Below are positions 1-8,820 of a stretch of 64,000 bases of DNA, piece after piece; the stretch's first letter is position 1; each line of letters begins with the position of its first letter. The DNA lies in contig CAXSBR010000002.1 of assembly GCA_964236495.1 (NCBI GenBank), positions 124,001-188,000 of the forward strand. The letters run 5' to 3'. The DNA comes from CAXSBR01 sp964236495. Lineage in GTDB: Bacteria > Actinomycetota > Actinomycetes > Mycobacteriales > Jatrophihabitantaceae. A program made the position numbers and the translations under genes. The notes beneath the pieces are model-generated. The model saw only the letters and a list, made by a program, of their open reading frames with translations, made no database searches and was not told where the DNA came from.

Positions 1-920
1 AGCTCCGAATGAGCCGCATAGCCGTAGAGCCGCTTGTAGGAATTGACCCACTGGTTGGTGACGGCGGTGATCTCGCGGGCATGACGCAGAATTCCGGCGA
101 TGAAATGGCGCGCCGTCGACGACAGGTGCAGTTCGTCGTCGGCGTCGTAGAAGGCGTTGTCGTCGCCCTCGAACAGCGACACGTGGGTGTGCATGCCGCT
201 GCCGGGCTGGTGGTGAAACGGTTTGGGCATGAAGGTGGCGTGCACACCGCGCGAGCGGGCCACCTCCTTGATGACGTGGCGGAACGTCATGATGTTGTCG
301 GCCATGCTCAGCGCGTCGGCGTAGCGCAGGTCGATCTCCTGCTGACCGGGGGCGATCTCGTGGTGGCTGAACTCCACCGAGATGCCCAGCTCCTCCAGGG
401 CGAGGATGGCCGCGCGGCGGAAGTCGCTGGCCTTGTCGTGGCTGGTCATGTCGAAGTAGCCGCCGTTGTCGATCGGGCGCGGCTCGCTGCCGTCGGTGGG
501 CATGTTCTCTAGCAGGAAGAACTCCACCTCGGGATGGGTGTAGAACGTGAAACCCATCCCGGCAGCCTTGGCCAGCGTGCGACGCAAAACATGACGCGGA
601 TCTGCCCAGGACGGCGATCCGTCGGGCATCAGGATGTCGCAGAACATCCGCGCGGTGATGTCGCTACCGCCCGCCGATTCCGTCAGCACCTGGAACGTCG
701 ACGGATCCGGGCGGGCGAGCATGTCACTCTCGCTGGCCCGGGCGAAACCTTCGATGGCCGAGCCGTCGAAGCCGATGCCCTCGGAGAACGCGCCTTCCAG
801 CTCCGCAGGTGCGATGGCCACTGATTTCAGTGTGCCGACGATGTCGGTGAACCAGAGCCGGACGAACCGGATCTGGCGCTCTTCCAGGGTGCGGAGCACG
901 AACTCCTGCTGACGATCCAC
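1..920 (-). CDS. glnA2: Type I glutamine synthetase (GlnA2-like), 3' part outside window
   Basis: Cytoplasmic ATP-dependent ligation of ammonia to glutamate (glutamine synthetase family). Reading from a GTG at 918-920 the frame stays open to the window edge (about 306 residues). The N-terminus has VRLWFTDIVGTLKS and the DGSAIEGFA stretch typical of the beta-grasp domain. The catalytic part shows a SHHEIAPGQQEID block, GSGMHTHVSL with a substrate-binding His, and NQWVNSYKRL. The N-terminus is closer to mycobacterial GlnA2 than to GlnA1, judged from memory of the family. The C-terminal third, with the adenylylation-site region, lies outside, so regulation by adenylylation cannot be judged. Divergence from family is low and identification is firm; the GlnA2 assignment is less so. 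Confidence 0.93.
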   Translation of the reverse strand, partial: MDRQQEFVLRTLEERQIRFVRLWFTDIVGTLKSVAIAPAELEGAFSEGIGFDGSAIEGFARASESDMLARPDPSTFQVLTESAGGSDITARMFCDILMPDGSPSWADPRHVLRRTLAKAAGMGFTFYTHPEVEFFLLENMPTDGSEPRPIDNGGYFDMTSHDKASDFRRAAILALEELGISVEFSHHEIAPGQQEIDLRYADALSMADNIMTFRHVIKEVARSRGVHATFMPKPFHHQPGSGMHTHVSLFEGDDNAFYDADDELHLSSTARHFIAGILRHAREITAVTNQWVNSYKRLYGYAAHSE

Positions 921-991
921 CGGCCCAGTGTGCCTCAGTCAGGCAACAGCCATGTGAACTGCGATATCAACACCAGCGCACACAGTGGCCT

Positions 992-2338
992 TCAGCGAAG
1001 CGCGCTACCGGCCTGCCACTGCGCCCAGGACAGCGACCAGTCGCCGTTCTGCCAGACCTGCAACGGCTTGCCGCCGGTGTGCACCACCTGCACCACGTCG
1101 CCGATCTGCGAGGTCTTGTAGAACCACTTGGAGTTCGCGGTGTTGAGGTTCAGGCAGCCGTGGGACATGTCCCGGTGCCCCTGCTGGGGAATCGTGGACT
1201 TCAGCTCATGCAGGAACACGCCGTCGGTGCTGATCCGGGTGGCCCAGTAGATCGGTTCCTTGTAGCCGCCCTTGTCCAGCGGCAGGCCGTAGGTTCGCGA
1301 GTCCATGATCTTGGGGTTGTCGTGGCCGATGACGGTGTAGGTGCCCGGCTGCGTCCAGTACGAGATCGCGCGGCCCTTGATATAGATGGTGCCGCCCTTG
1401 CCCATCGATGTGGGCATCGTGCGCACCAGCTTGTTCGAGAAAAAAACCTTGACGTGATGGGTTTTGTCGTCCGAGACCGACACATGCTTGGCCCCGATGG
1501 TGAAGCTGACCTGCTTGTCGGACTCGCCGTACAGCCCCTGGCCCACCTCGGTGCCGTAGACGTCGGCGTGGACGGTGACCTTGGTGCCGGGGGCGTAGTA
1601 GCTGCGCGGGCGCCAGTGCACGTCGCGGTCGTTCTCCCAGTACCAGGACCCGACGACGGCAGGCGTCGTGGTGACCTTCAGCGACTTCTCCGCGGCCTTC
1701 TTGTCGCTGATCGGCTCGTCGAAGTGCGCGTCCACCACCATGCCCACGCCGTACACGCCGCCGTCCTTGATCGGGAGCCCGCCGGTGGTGTCGAGGTAGG
1801 GCATCGTCAAGTTCCCAGGGCGCACCGTAGAAAAACTGGCGGACTCATGAACGGTCTTGCCGTTCGTACCCGTGGCCGTCGACGTCAGCGTGTACTTCTT
1901 GGCATAACCGAGGGTTTCGGTGGACGTCCAACGCGTCTTGTCCGCCGACAGCGCGCCGGACACGACCTTGCCGGCCTTGTTCGTGAAGCTGACTGCGGTG
2001 AGGGTGCCGTTGCGCACCTGCACCACGACGGGCTTGCTGGGATTGACACCGCTGCTGCCCGCGGCCGGCACGAGCGCCAGCGTCGCCGGTTCGGGCGGGG
2101 CGGTATTCGCCGTGGTCGGTGTCCCGGAGGGCGGGCTCGAACCCGCGTCGACGCTCGCCGTCGCGCTTGCTGAAGCGCCTGCCGAGCCGGTCGAGCCGGT
2201 GGCCGGCTTGCTCCCGCCGGAGGTGCAGCCGGCCAGTGCCGGCACTACGAGCAAACCCGCCAGGAGGGCTACACGACGACGAACAGCGGGCACGGGGAAG
2301 CCTCCAGACAAGGCGCGCGCACCACGGATTGGACGCAC
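992..2338 (-). CDS. L,D-transpeptidase lipoprotein (YkuD catalytic domain)
   Basis: Cell-wall enzyme forming 3-3 (meso-Dap to meso-Dap) peptidoglycan cross-links outside the membrane. The 448-residue product starts with a charged n-region, a hydrophobic core and a lipobox ending LAGC (Cys38). A Ser/Gly/Thr/Pro-rich linker follows to about residue 85, then two Ig-like segments (about 85-270) and a YkuD domain whose active-site motif SHGCLNL puts the nucleophile at Cys395. A short aromatic tail (WSLSWAQWQ) ends the protein, as in mycobacterial LdtA/B-type enzymes. The gene is divergent from nadE with about 125 bp between starts. The Cys395 and His393 motif is intact, so an active enzyme is expected. 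Confidence 0.93.
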   Translation of the reverse strand: MRPIRGARALSGGFPVPAVRRRVALLAGLLVVPALAGCTSGGSKPATGSTGSAGASASATASVDAGSSPPSGTPTTANTAPPEPATLALVPAAGSSGVNPSKPVVVQVRNGTLTAVSFTNKAGKVVSGALSADKTRWTSTETLGYAKKYTLTSTATGTNGKTVHESASFSTVRPGNLTMPYLDTTGGLPIKDGGVYGVGMVVDAHFDEPISDKKAAEKSLKVTTTPAVVGSWYWENDRDVHWRPRSYYAPGTKVTVHADVYGTEVGQGLYGESDKQVSFTIGAKHVSVSDDKTHHVKVFFSNKLVRTMPTSMGKGGTIYIKGRAISYWTQPGTYTVIGHDNPKIMDSRTYGLPLDKGGYKEPIYWATRISTDGVFLHELKSTIPQQGHRDMSHGCLNLNTANSKWFYKTSQIGDVVQVVHTGGKPLQVWQNGDWSLSWAQWQAGSALR

Positions 2339-2462
2339 GGATCCTACGAGCCTTCATTGTGACCCATGCCTTGTCATCGGACGGCCGCGAACCGCCCGCG
2401 GGCTGCGAGCGTGTCCGAACTGCGATCTGCCCGCGGCTCGGGCAACGGGCAGAATTGCCCCG

Positions 2463-4250
2463 GTGACAACACTGCGGGTGGCGCTGGGTCAGCTCGATCT
2501 CACTGTCGGGGACCTGGATGCCAACTGCGCGCGCATAGTCGACGCCGCCCGTCAGGCTGACCAGGGCGGTGCACACCTGCTCGCGGTGCCCGAGATGGCG
2601 CTGACGGGCTACCCGCCCGAGGACCTCGTGTTGCGCTCGTCCTTCCGGGCGGCATCCAAGCGGGCGCTCACCGATCTGGCGACGACGTTGCGCGCAGCAG
2701 GGCTGGGCGACCTGGCCGTCATCGTGGGCTATCTGGACGAAAACCCACCCGGCGCGCCGGCTGGCGGTTCTGTCGGCGCCGACGGACGACGCGGCTATGC
2801 GCGTAACGCCGCCGCTTTCTGCTTCCAGGGCGAGGTGCGGGCGCGCTACTTCAAGCATCACCTGCCCAATTACGGCGTGTTCGACGAGAACCGCTACTTC
2901 GTGCCCGGAACGGATCTGTGTCTGGTCCGCTACCGCGGCGTGGACGTGGCGATGACCATCTGCGAGGACGTCTGGCAGGACGGCGGACCCTTCAGCGTCG
3001 CTCGCGAGGCCGGCGCCGGGCTCGTCGTCAATATCAACGGCTCGCCCTACGAGCGCAACAAGGACGATTTGCGGCTGCCGTTGCTGCAGCGCCGCGCCGC
3101 GGAAGCCGGCTGCCCGGTGGTCTACGTGAACATGGTCGGCGCCCAGGACGAGCTGGTGTTCGACGGCGACTCCTTCGTGGTGCGTCCTGACGGCGAGCTG
3201 CTGGTGCGCGCGCCCCAGTTCGTCGAAGGCGTGTACTGCGTTGATGTCGAGGTTGCCGACCTAGAGGTGGCCGAGCCGAGGCCGAGTTTCACCGGTCCGC
3301 TGGGCGACATGGTGGTGACCCGCGTCGATCTGGGCCTGCCGGCGGCTGAGCTGGCAGGCACTCCGCTGCGCGCCGAGGTGGCACAGCCGCTGTCCGATCT
3401 GGCCGAGGTGTGGCAGGCGCTGGTGTTGGGCACCGGCGACTACGCGCACAAGAACGGCTTTGCGTCGGTGGTGCTGGGCCTGTCCGGTGGAATCGACTCC
3501 GCCGTCGTGGCTGCGATCGCCGCGGACGCGATCGGCGGGGCCAACGTCTACGGCGTGTCGATGCCCAGCGCGTATTCCTCCGACCACTCCCGCAGCGACG
3601 CCCAGGACACCGCGCAGCGCCTCGGTGCCCACTACCGCGAGGTGCCGATCGCTGCGATGGTGGACGCGTTCGTCGACGGCCTGTCGCTGACCGGCCTGGC
3701 CGAGGAGAACGTGCAGGCCCGGGTGCGCGGCACGACGCTGATGGGACTGTCGAACCAGCACGGGCACCTCGTGCTGGCGACGGGGAATAAGAGCGAACTG
3801 GCGGTCGGGTATTCGACGATCTACGGCGACGCCGTCGGCGGTTTCGCGCCGCTGAAGGACGTGCCCAAGGGGCTGGTGTGGGAGCTGGCGCGCTGGCGCA
3901 ATACCGAGGCCCTTCGTCGGGGCGAGATAGAGCCGATCACGCCCAACTCGATCACCAAGCCGCCTTCGGCCGAGCTGCGCCCGGGGCAGTTGGATTCCGA
4001 CTCTCTGCCCGACTACAAGCTGCTCGACGCGGTGATCGCAGGCTACGTCGACCACGATCTGGGCCTGGCCGAGCTCGTCGCCGCCGGCTACGACCGCGAG
4101 CTGGTGCAGCGGGTTGGTCGGATGATCGACGCGGCCGAGTGGAAGCGGCGCCAGTACCCGCCCGGGCCGAAGATCAGCCTCAAGGCCTTCGGACGCGACC
4201 GACGCCTGCCCATCTCCTCCCGATGGCGCGAACGCGGCGATCTGGCGTGA
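2463..4250 (+). CDS. nadE: Glutamine-dependent NAD+ synthetase
   Basis: Catalyses the last step of NAD+ synthesis, amidating deamido-NAD with glutamine-derived ammonia and ATP. At 595 residues it is shorter than the mycobacterial type. The N-terminal nitrilase-type glutaminase domain (about 1-265) carries the Glu-Lys-Cys triad in VPEMALTGYPPEDL, YFKHHLPNYGVFDE and MTICEDVW. The C-terminal synthetase domain (about 310-595) has the PP-loop GLSGGIDSA, then TGNKSE and a KPPSAELRPGQ segment. The GTG at 2463 is chosen because the protein aligns from TTLRVALGQLDLTVGD; longer readings only add translated antisense of the neighbouring transpeptidase. A hairpin follows 34 nt after the stop. Confidence 0.94.
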   Translation: MTTLRVALGQLDLTVGDLDANCARIVDAARQADQGGAHLLAVPEMALTGYPPEDLVLRSSFRAASKRALTDLATTLRAAGLGDLAVIVGYLDENPPGAPAGGSVGADGRRGYARNAAAFCFQGEVRARYFKHHLPNYGVFDENRYFVPGTDLCLVRYRGVDVAMTICEDVWQDGGPFSVAREAGAGLVVNINGSPYERNKDDLRLPLLQRRAAEAGCPVVYVNMVGAQDELVFDGDSFVVRPDGELLVRAPQFVEGVYCVDVEVADLEVAEPRPSFTGPLGDMVVTRVDLGLPAAELAGTPLRAEVAQPLSDLAEVWQALVLGTGDYAHKNGFASVVLGLSGGIDSAVVAAIAADAIGGANVYGVSMPSAYSSDHSRSDAQDTAQRLGAHYREVPIAAMVDAFVDGLSLTGLAEENVQARVRGTTLMGLSNQHGHLVLATGNKSELAVGYSTIYGDAVGGFAPLKDVPKGLVWELARWRNTEALRRGEIEPITPNSITKPPSAELRPGQLDSDSLPDYKLLDAVIAGYVDHDLGLAELVAAGYDRELVQRVGRMIDAAEWKRRQYPPGPKISLKAFGRDRRLPISSRWRERGDLA

Positions 4251-4283
4251 CGCTTCGCGTGACGCACGTCATCGACTGTTCGT

Positions 4284-4310
4284 GGTGCAACCGGTGAGAA
4301 CCGGTGCACC
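4284..4310 (+). terminator. GNRA-capped hairpin after nadE
   Basis: GGTGC, a bulged A, ACCGGT, loop GAGA, ACCGGT, GCACC form an 11-bp GC-rich stem 34 nt after the nadE stop and 70 nt before panB. No T-tract follows, as is common for actinobacterial terminators. It could instead be a 5'-leader structure for panB. Confidence 0.5.
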
Positions 4311-4379
4311 ATGGAGGCGTTCCATCCACCCGGGGACCGCGTTCGCGGCCTCGAGGACTCGAAACGGATGTGAGTCGTC

Positions 4380-5237
4380 ATGCCCGATACCCAGCCCGTT
4401 CCTGCACAGTCGCTCTACGGCGGCATCCAGAACCGCCGGATCACCATCCGCGATCTCCAGCAGGCCAAGCTCGACGGCCAACGGTGGGCGATGCTCACCG
4501 CCTACGACTATTCGACTGCGCGCGTGTTCGACGAGGCGGGAATCCCCGTCCTGCTCGTGGGCGATTCGGCGGCCAACGTCGTGTACGGCTACGACTCCAC
4601 CGTGCCCGTCGAGGTCGACGAGCTGCTGCCACTCGTGCGCGGTGTGGTGCGCGGCGCCCGGCGGGCACTCGTCGTCGCTGATCTGCCCTTCGGCAGCTAC
4701 CGATCCTCGCCTGAGCAAGCCCTGGCCACCGCCACCCGCTTCCTCAAGGCGGGCGGCGCCCAGGCGGTGAAGATCGAGGGCGGCGAGCGGGTTGCGCCAC
4801 AGGTCGAGGCGCTGGTGTCTGCAGGCATTCCGGTGATGGCACATCTGGGCCTCACGCCGCAGTCGGTGAACACCCTGGGCGGGTACCGCGTGCAGGGTCG
4901 TGGCGCCGAGTCGGCGCATCGGCTGCTCACCGACGCCAAGGCGCTGCAGCAGGCCGGCGCGTTCGCCGTCGTGCTGGAGGTGGTTCCGGCGGAGCTGGCC
5001 GCGCAGATCACCGCCGAGCTGACCGTTCCCACCGTCGGCATCGGTGCCGGCGCTTCGTGCGACGCGCAGGTACTGGTCTGGCAGGACATGGCCGGCCTGC
5101 ACACCGGCGACCGTCCGCCGGCTCGCTTCGTGAAGGCCTACGCCGACCTCAGCGGGGTTCTGTCCGGTGCCGCGCGGGAGTTTGCCGACGACGTGCGCAC
5201 GAGCGCCTATCCCGCGCCGGAGCACACCTACCACTGA
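4380..5237 (+). CDS. panB: 3-methyl-2-oxobutanoate hydroxymethyltransferase
   Basis: First committed step of pantothenate (CoA) synthesis: transfers a hydroxymethyl group from 5,10-methylene-THF to alpha-ketoisovalerate. The 285-residue TIM-barrel protein is full length. It shows MLTAYDYSTARVFDEAG, the metal-binding LLVGDSAANVVYGYDSTV (Asp in VGDS), DLPFGSY, KIEGG, MAHLGLTPQ and VGIGAGASCDAQVLV. The family Met of GDSxxMV is replaced by Asn in GDSAANVV, a minor change away from the metal ligand. Start at ATG 4380 keeps a short Gln/Pro-rich N-terminal extension before the conserved core, as in other actinobacterial PanB. It is followed convergently by an RNB ribonuclease. Confidence 0.95.
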   Translation: MPDTQPVPAQSLYGGIQNRRITIRDLQQAKLDGQRWAMLTAYDYSTARVFDEAGIPVLLVGDSAANVVYGYDSTVPVEVDELLPLVRGVVRGARRALVVADLPFGSYRSSPEQALATATRFLKAGGAQAVKIEGGERVAPQVEALVSAGIPVMAHLGLTPQSVNTLGGYRVQGRGAESAHRLLTDAKALQQAGAFAVVLEVVPAELAAQITAELTVPTVGIGAGASCDAQVLVWQDMAGLHTGDRPPARFVKAYADLSGVLSGAAREFADDVRTSAYPAPEHTYH

Positions 5238-5281
5238 AGCCACTTCTGCCAATGACGCCATCGAAGGCGCAGCCTCTGCCG

Positions 5282-6694
5282 TTACGCGGGAGCGAAGCTG
5301 ACCGTGCGTGTCTGCGGATCGGCCGTCACCAGCCTAACCTCGATGCGCTCGCCCTCGGGTAGCCCAGTGCCGGTGCAGGTCGCGCGCACCGGTGGATCGT
5401 CCACCGCGATTCGGGCCGAGTCCTTGCCTGCGTCCATGATGACCGCGGAGAACGTCTGTCCCACCCGGTCCTGGAGCAGGTAGGCCTCGGCGAGATCCAC
5501 CACCGCGCGGTCGACCTGGTGCGCATGCTGGTCGGCAGAGGCCATGATCTCGGGCAGCTCGGGCAGCGCGTCGCGGGCCCATGACGGCACCGGCCCGCCG
5601 GCGGCCACGGCGAGGCACACCTCGGTGCCAAACCGGTCGACCAACCGGCGCAACGGCGCGGTGACGTGGGCGTAGGTGGAACCCAGCCCGGCGTGCCCAG
5701 GGTGCAACGGCGCGGCGCCGTCGAACGCCGTGTATCCCGCGCCCCGCAGCAGCGAGGCGGCTTGGCCGATAAACGCGACGTGCCGGGGGTTGCTCCGGTC
5801 GAGGCCGGCCAGAACGTCGCCGGGTTGCGCTCCGTCGGGCCAGTCGACGTCCAGCGCACCGGCGAGCCGACGCAGATGCGCCACCGCGCCCGGATCGGGC
5901 TCGGGCAGCGTGCGTAAGAGCCCGACGCCGCCGCGCAACATCAGCTCGGCCGCGCACATGCCCGTCAGCAGCGAGATCTCGGCGTTCCACGCCTCCACCG
6001 GCAGCTGCGAGCGCAGCACCAGCCGATACCCGCCGGCGCCGTCGGGTTCCACCTGCTGCTCTGGTAGGTCGAGATTGATCGCCCGTCTGGTTCGAGCCAG
6101 GGCCAGTCGCTTGACCCCCACCTCACCCAACAGCCGGGCCGCCGGCGGAGCAGTGCCTGCGTCGAGCATTGCCTGCAGCGTTGCGTAGTCCAGTTGGGCG
6201 ACGCTGTGCACCTGCGCGCGCGTCACCGATGTGGAGGTCACCGCGCCGGTGTTGTCCAGGCCGATCTGCCACAGCACCGCCGGGCGGTTCTGGTCGGGCA
6301 GCAGGCTGGCCGCGCCTTCGCTCAGCACCGGTGGATGCAGCGGGACGCGACGGTCCGGGAAGTACAGCGTTTCACCGCGGCGGCGGGTCTCGTCGTCCAG
6401 CGCGGACCCGGCAACGACGAACGCCGCGACGTCGGCGATCGCGTAGCTAACGAGGTAGCCGCCGCCGGCCGCAGCGATGTGCAGCGCCTGGTCCAGATCA
6501 CGCGAACCCGGTGGGTCCACGGTCACGAACGGGATGTCGGTCCGGTCGACGGCGTCGATGTGCGTAGCGGCCGCGGCTTGCTGTGCTTCTGCCAGCACCT
6601 CGGGGGCGAACTCGCCGGGCACCTTCAGCTCGGCGCGCAGGGCATCGAAGTCCAGCGGCGCTGCGGCGGCGATGACGCGAGAGGTGGTGCTCAC
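5282..6694 (-). CDS. RNB-domain ribonuclease (RNase II/R superfamily)
   Basis: Predicted 3'-5' exoribonuclease. The 470-residue protein has the RNB catalytic core with FVTVDPPGSRDLDQALHI, containing the closely spaced acidic metal ligands (DPPGSRDLDQ), followed by YAIADVAAFV, LYFPDRRVPLHPPVLSE and a late HVTAPLRRLVDRFG block. It lacks the N-terminal cold-shock domains and the S1 domain of classical RNase R, being the short form usual in actinobacteria. The C-terminus (about 400-470) looks like a small beta-domain. The GTG at 6694 starts VSTTSRVIAA; the longer reading adds no conserved sequence. Convergent with panB. Confidence 0.9.
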   Translation of the reverse strand: MSTTSRVIAAAAPLDFDALRAELKVPGEFAPEVLAEAQQAAAATHIDAVDRTDIPFVTVDPPGSRDLDQALHIAAAGGGYLVSYAIADVAAFVVAGSALDDETRRRGETLYFPDRRVPLHPPVLSEGAASLLPDQNRPAVLWQIGLDNTGAVTSTSVTRAQVHSVAQLDYATLQAMLDAGTAPPAARLLGEVGVKRLALARTRRAINLDLPEQQVEPDGAGGYRLVLRSQLPVEAWNAEISLLTGMCAAELMLRGGVGLLRTLPEPDPGAVAHLRRLAGALDVDWPDGAQPGDVLAGLDRSNPRHVAFIGQAASLLRGAGYTAFDGAAPLHPGHAGLGSTYAHVTAPLRRLVDRFGTEVCLAVAAGGPVPSWARDALPELPEIMASADQHAHQVDRAVVDLAEAYLLQDRVGQTFSAVIMDAGKDSARIAVDDPPVRATCTGTGLPEGERIEVRLVTADPQTRTVSFAPA

Positions 6695-6846
6695 GGTGCC
6701 AGTGTGCCTGGCGCGCTCGCACACCGGCGCGCTGTCGCCTCGGCCCTCCCGTAGCGCTTCGCCCGGGGAGCCGATCGCTTGGCATGGCCGCCTATGGATT
6801 TTCCGCCCATACTTGACGATCTTGACCGTTGATGACCGGAGGACTC

Positions 6847-7638
6847 ATGGCAACGCAGACGGCGTTGACACGTGAGCGACGTCGCTTTCCGGTGCCGGCC
6901 CCAGCTGCTGCCGGATTAGTGTTCGCCGCGGCTCCGCTGACGTGGTGGGCCATCGGACCTCTCGGAACCGACTGGGACCATCACGACGTAGGGCCGTTCC
7001 GTGTCGCTCCGGCGCTGCTCTACGCCGTGGGCGCAACGGCGGCGATAGCCGCCGTTGCATCCATCACTGCCGTGGCCGTCACAGCTCGCCGAGGCGCCCG
7101 AAAGTCGCGCGCCGCAATCGACGCCTCGGCGCTGTGGCTCACCATGGTGGCGTTCAGCTCGATAGCGGCCGGGTGGCGGGTCGCTACGGCCGGTAGTTCC
7201 GGAGCCAACAACGGCGGCGGCATGGCTCAACTCGGCGGACCGGTCCTCGTGGCGATGCTGTTCGTGGCTGCCGTCGTAGTACAGGCGCGGCATCGGCCGA
7301 TGCGACGGGTGCAGGTAGCGGTGTTGGCAACGGTCGCCGTGCTGACAGCACCAATGCTGTGGCGTGCCGAGTCGGCGGTGTACGCCTATGACCAGTCACG
7401 GGGCAGGATAAGTCGTGCGACGTATGACAGCGTCGTGCTCGGAAGTACTCGTACGCAGGTCAGGGATCGCCTCGGCACACAGGGTGAGAAGACCGACTGG
7501 TTCTTCGGGCCGGCCCCGGAGGGGGCGGTGTGCGACTACTACGACCGATCTGAACCTGGACCTGAGTCACTAGTGTTCCGGTTCTGCTACCGCGGCACGA
7601 GGCTGATCAAGAAAGAGTCCAGCACCGCTCCACGGTGA
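6847..7638 (+). CDS. Multi-pass membrane protein with a BamE/SmpA-like C-terminal domain
   Basis: Unknown function. The 263-residue protein has about five hydrophobic segments between residues 16 and 175, all without catalytic motifs. A soluble C-terminal part of about 75 residues contains YDSVVLGSTRTQVRDRLG, resembling the F-x2-I-x2-G-x-T-x2-EV-x3-LG signature of SmpA/BamE-type small domains, then two Cys (AVCDYY, FRFCYRG) that could form a disulfide if the domain is extracytoplasmic. The ATG at 6847 is chosen over 6829 because a GGAGG lies six bases upstream. It stands alone between a convergent-side RNB nuclease and the RNase P RNA gene. Domain resemblance is by eye only. Confidence 0.7.
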   Translation: MATQTALTRERRRFPVPAPAAAGLVFAAAPLTWWAIGPLGTDWDHHDVGPFRVAPALLYAVGATAAIAAVASITAVAVTARRGARKSRAAIDASALWLTMVAFSSIAAGWRVATAGSSGANNGGGMAQLGGPVLVAMLFVAAVVVQARHRPMRRVQVAVLATVAVLTAPMLWRAESAVYAYDQSRGRISRATYDSVVLGSTRTQVRDRLGTQGEKTDWFFGPAPEGAVCDYYDRSEPGPESLVFRFCYRGTRLIKKESSTAPR

Positions 7639-7710
7639 CGACGAACTTGGTCAGATCCAGCTTCAGCCGGGACTCGAACGACGCTCGGAGGCATCGGACG
7701 GTCGAGTGCA

Positions 7711-8156
7711 GCGGACGAGTCGACGTGTAAGCCGGGTCCTGTCTCCGATGCCGGCGAACCGGCGCCGGTGGCGGCCATCCATCTCGGCCGTACGTTGCCG
7801 CACGGCTCCAGCGGTCTACCCACAGGCTCGGGCGGGCCGCCCTCGAACGCCTGCGCAACCCGTGCACCGGTTTCCCGACGAACGAATTTCTTGACCTTGC
7901 TCCGGGTGGGGTTTACCTAGCCGTCGCGGTCACCCGCGGCGCTGGTGGTCTCTTACACGCACCGTTTCACCCTTACCGCGCGCGAGCGTTCTGCGCGTGG
8001 CGGTCTGTTTTCTGTGGCACTGTCCCGCGGGTCACCCCGGGTTGCCGTTAGCAACCACCCTGCCCTGTGGAGCCCGGACTTTCCTCGGCACGGTCACCCG
8101 GGTCTGCTTGCGCAAGCCCGAAGCCCGTGACGCAGCCGCCCGGTCGGCTCGTCCGC
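7711..8156 (-). ncRNA. rnpB: RNase P RNA, bacterial class A
   Basis: Catalytic RNA of RNase P, maturing tRNA 5' ends. On the minus strand the ends form helix P1: GCGGACGAG at 8156-8148 pairs with CTCGTCCGC at 7719-7711. The conserved core reads GAGGAAAGTCCGGGCTCC, then a GGTTGCTAACGGCAACC helix, GGGTGAAACGGTG, and near the 3' end GACAGGACCCGGCTTAC, the P4-side signature common to all class A RNAs. About 446 nt is normal for high-GC actinobacteria. The gene lies 13 bp after the RNase HI stop codon, so two RNA-processing functions are adjacent. Confidence 0.95.
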
Positions 8157-8166
8157 CGCGTGCGCG

Positions 8167-8172
8167 ATCCTA
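8167..8172 (-). promoter_or_regulatory. Candidate -10 hexamer of the rnpB promoter (TAGGAT)
   Basis: TAGGAT lies 10 nt before the P1-defined 5' end of rnpB and fits the actinobacterial TANNNT -10. Its first three bases are the TAG stop codon of the upstream RNase HI gene. No convincing -35 is seen, which is usual for such promoters. Confidence 0.55.
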
Positions 8173-8817
8173 CCGAGGAATCGGGCGGCTGGTACCGGCG
8201 CGCGAGGTTGGGACAGCGTCCAGCGAGGCCTCCAGGGCCTCCCGGGCGAGCTGCGACACCGTCATTCCACGCTGGGCGGCGACATCCTTTGCGCGCTGAC
8301 CGACGTCGGCAGACACGTGAAAAGACACCGTCGACGTGTCCGCGCCGGGTTCGGACGCCGCGTCGAAGTCCAGCCTTGCGCCCGCAACCCGCTCGACGTG
8401 CACCGCGGTGCCGCGCGCGGCCGCGTCCATCGCCTCGTTGGCAAGCCGGTCGGCGTGCTTGTTCTGCTCGCGCGGAATCCAGCGGAACGTCACCGAGTCG
8501 AAGGGGCGACGCAGCTCCTGCGCACGCCGGGCGAGCGGGCGCATATCGGGATGCTTGACCTGCCACCGCCCCGACATCTGCTCGACGACGAGCTTGGAAT
8601 CCATCTGCACCGCCACCTCGGTGGCACCGACCTCCGCCGCCGCCTCCAGCCCTGCGATAAGGCCGCTGTACTCGGCGACGTTGTTGGTGGCCCGGCCGAT
8701 CGATTCGGCGCGTTCGGCCAGTACAGTGCCCGATTCGGCGTCCATGACCACCGCGCCATACCCTGCCGGACCCGGATTGCCGCGCGAGCCGCCGTCGGCC
8801 TCCACGATCACCCGCAC
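8170..8817 (-). CDS. RNase HI with a C-terminal ribbon-helix-helix-like tail
   Basis: Cleaves RNA in RNA:DNA hybrids. All four carboxylates of the RNase H fold are visible: Asp8 (EADGGSRGNPG), Glu49 (NNVAEYSGL), Asp73 (QMDSKLVVEQ) and Asp123 (NKHADRLAN). The domain ends near residue 135. In mycobacteria the equivalent gene at this locus continues into a phosphoglycerate-mutase-like acid phosphatase domain (known from Rv2228c). Here it instead continues through an acidic linker into TVSFHVSADVGQRAKDVAA and TVSQLAREALEASL (about 163-199), which has the strand-helix-helix pattern of Arc/CopG-type ribbon-helix-helix domains. The start overlaps nothing; the zinc-ribbon gene ends 4 nt upstream, suggesting one transcript. 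Confidence 0.88.
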   Translation of the reverse strand: MRVIVEADGGSRGNPGPAGYGAVVMDAESGTVLAERAESIGRATNNVAEYSGLIAGLEAAAEVGATEVAVQMDSKLVVEQMSGRWQVKHPDMRPLARRAQELRRPFDSVTFRWIPREQNKHADRLANEAMDAAARGTAVHVERVAGARLDFDAASEPGADTSTVSFHVSADVGQRAKDVAAQRGMTVSQLAREALEASLDAVPTSRAGTSRPIPR

Positions 8818-8820
8818 GGA

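Noticed and set aside
2125..2160. T-arm-like GGGCTCGAACCCGCG inside the L,D-transpeptidase gene, suggesting a tRNA or an att site
   Set aside because: No acceptor or anticodon arm can be drawn around it, and it encodes the Ser/Pro linker of the lipoprotein.
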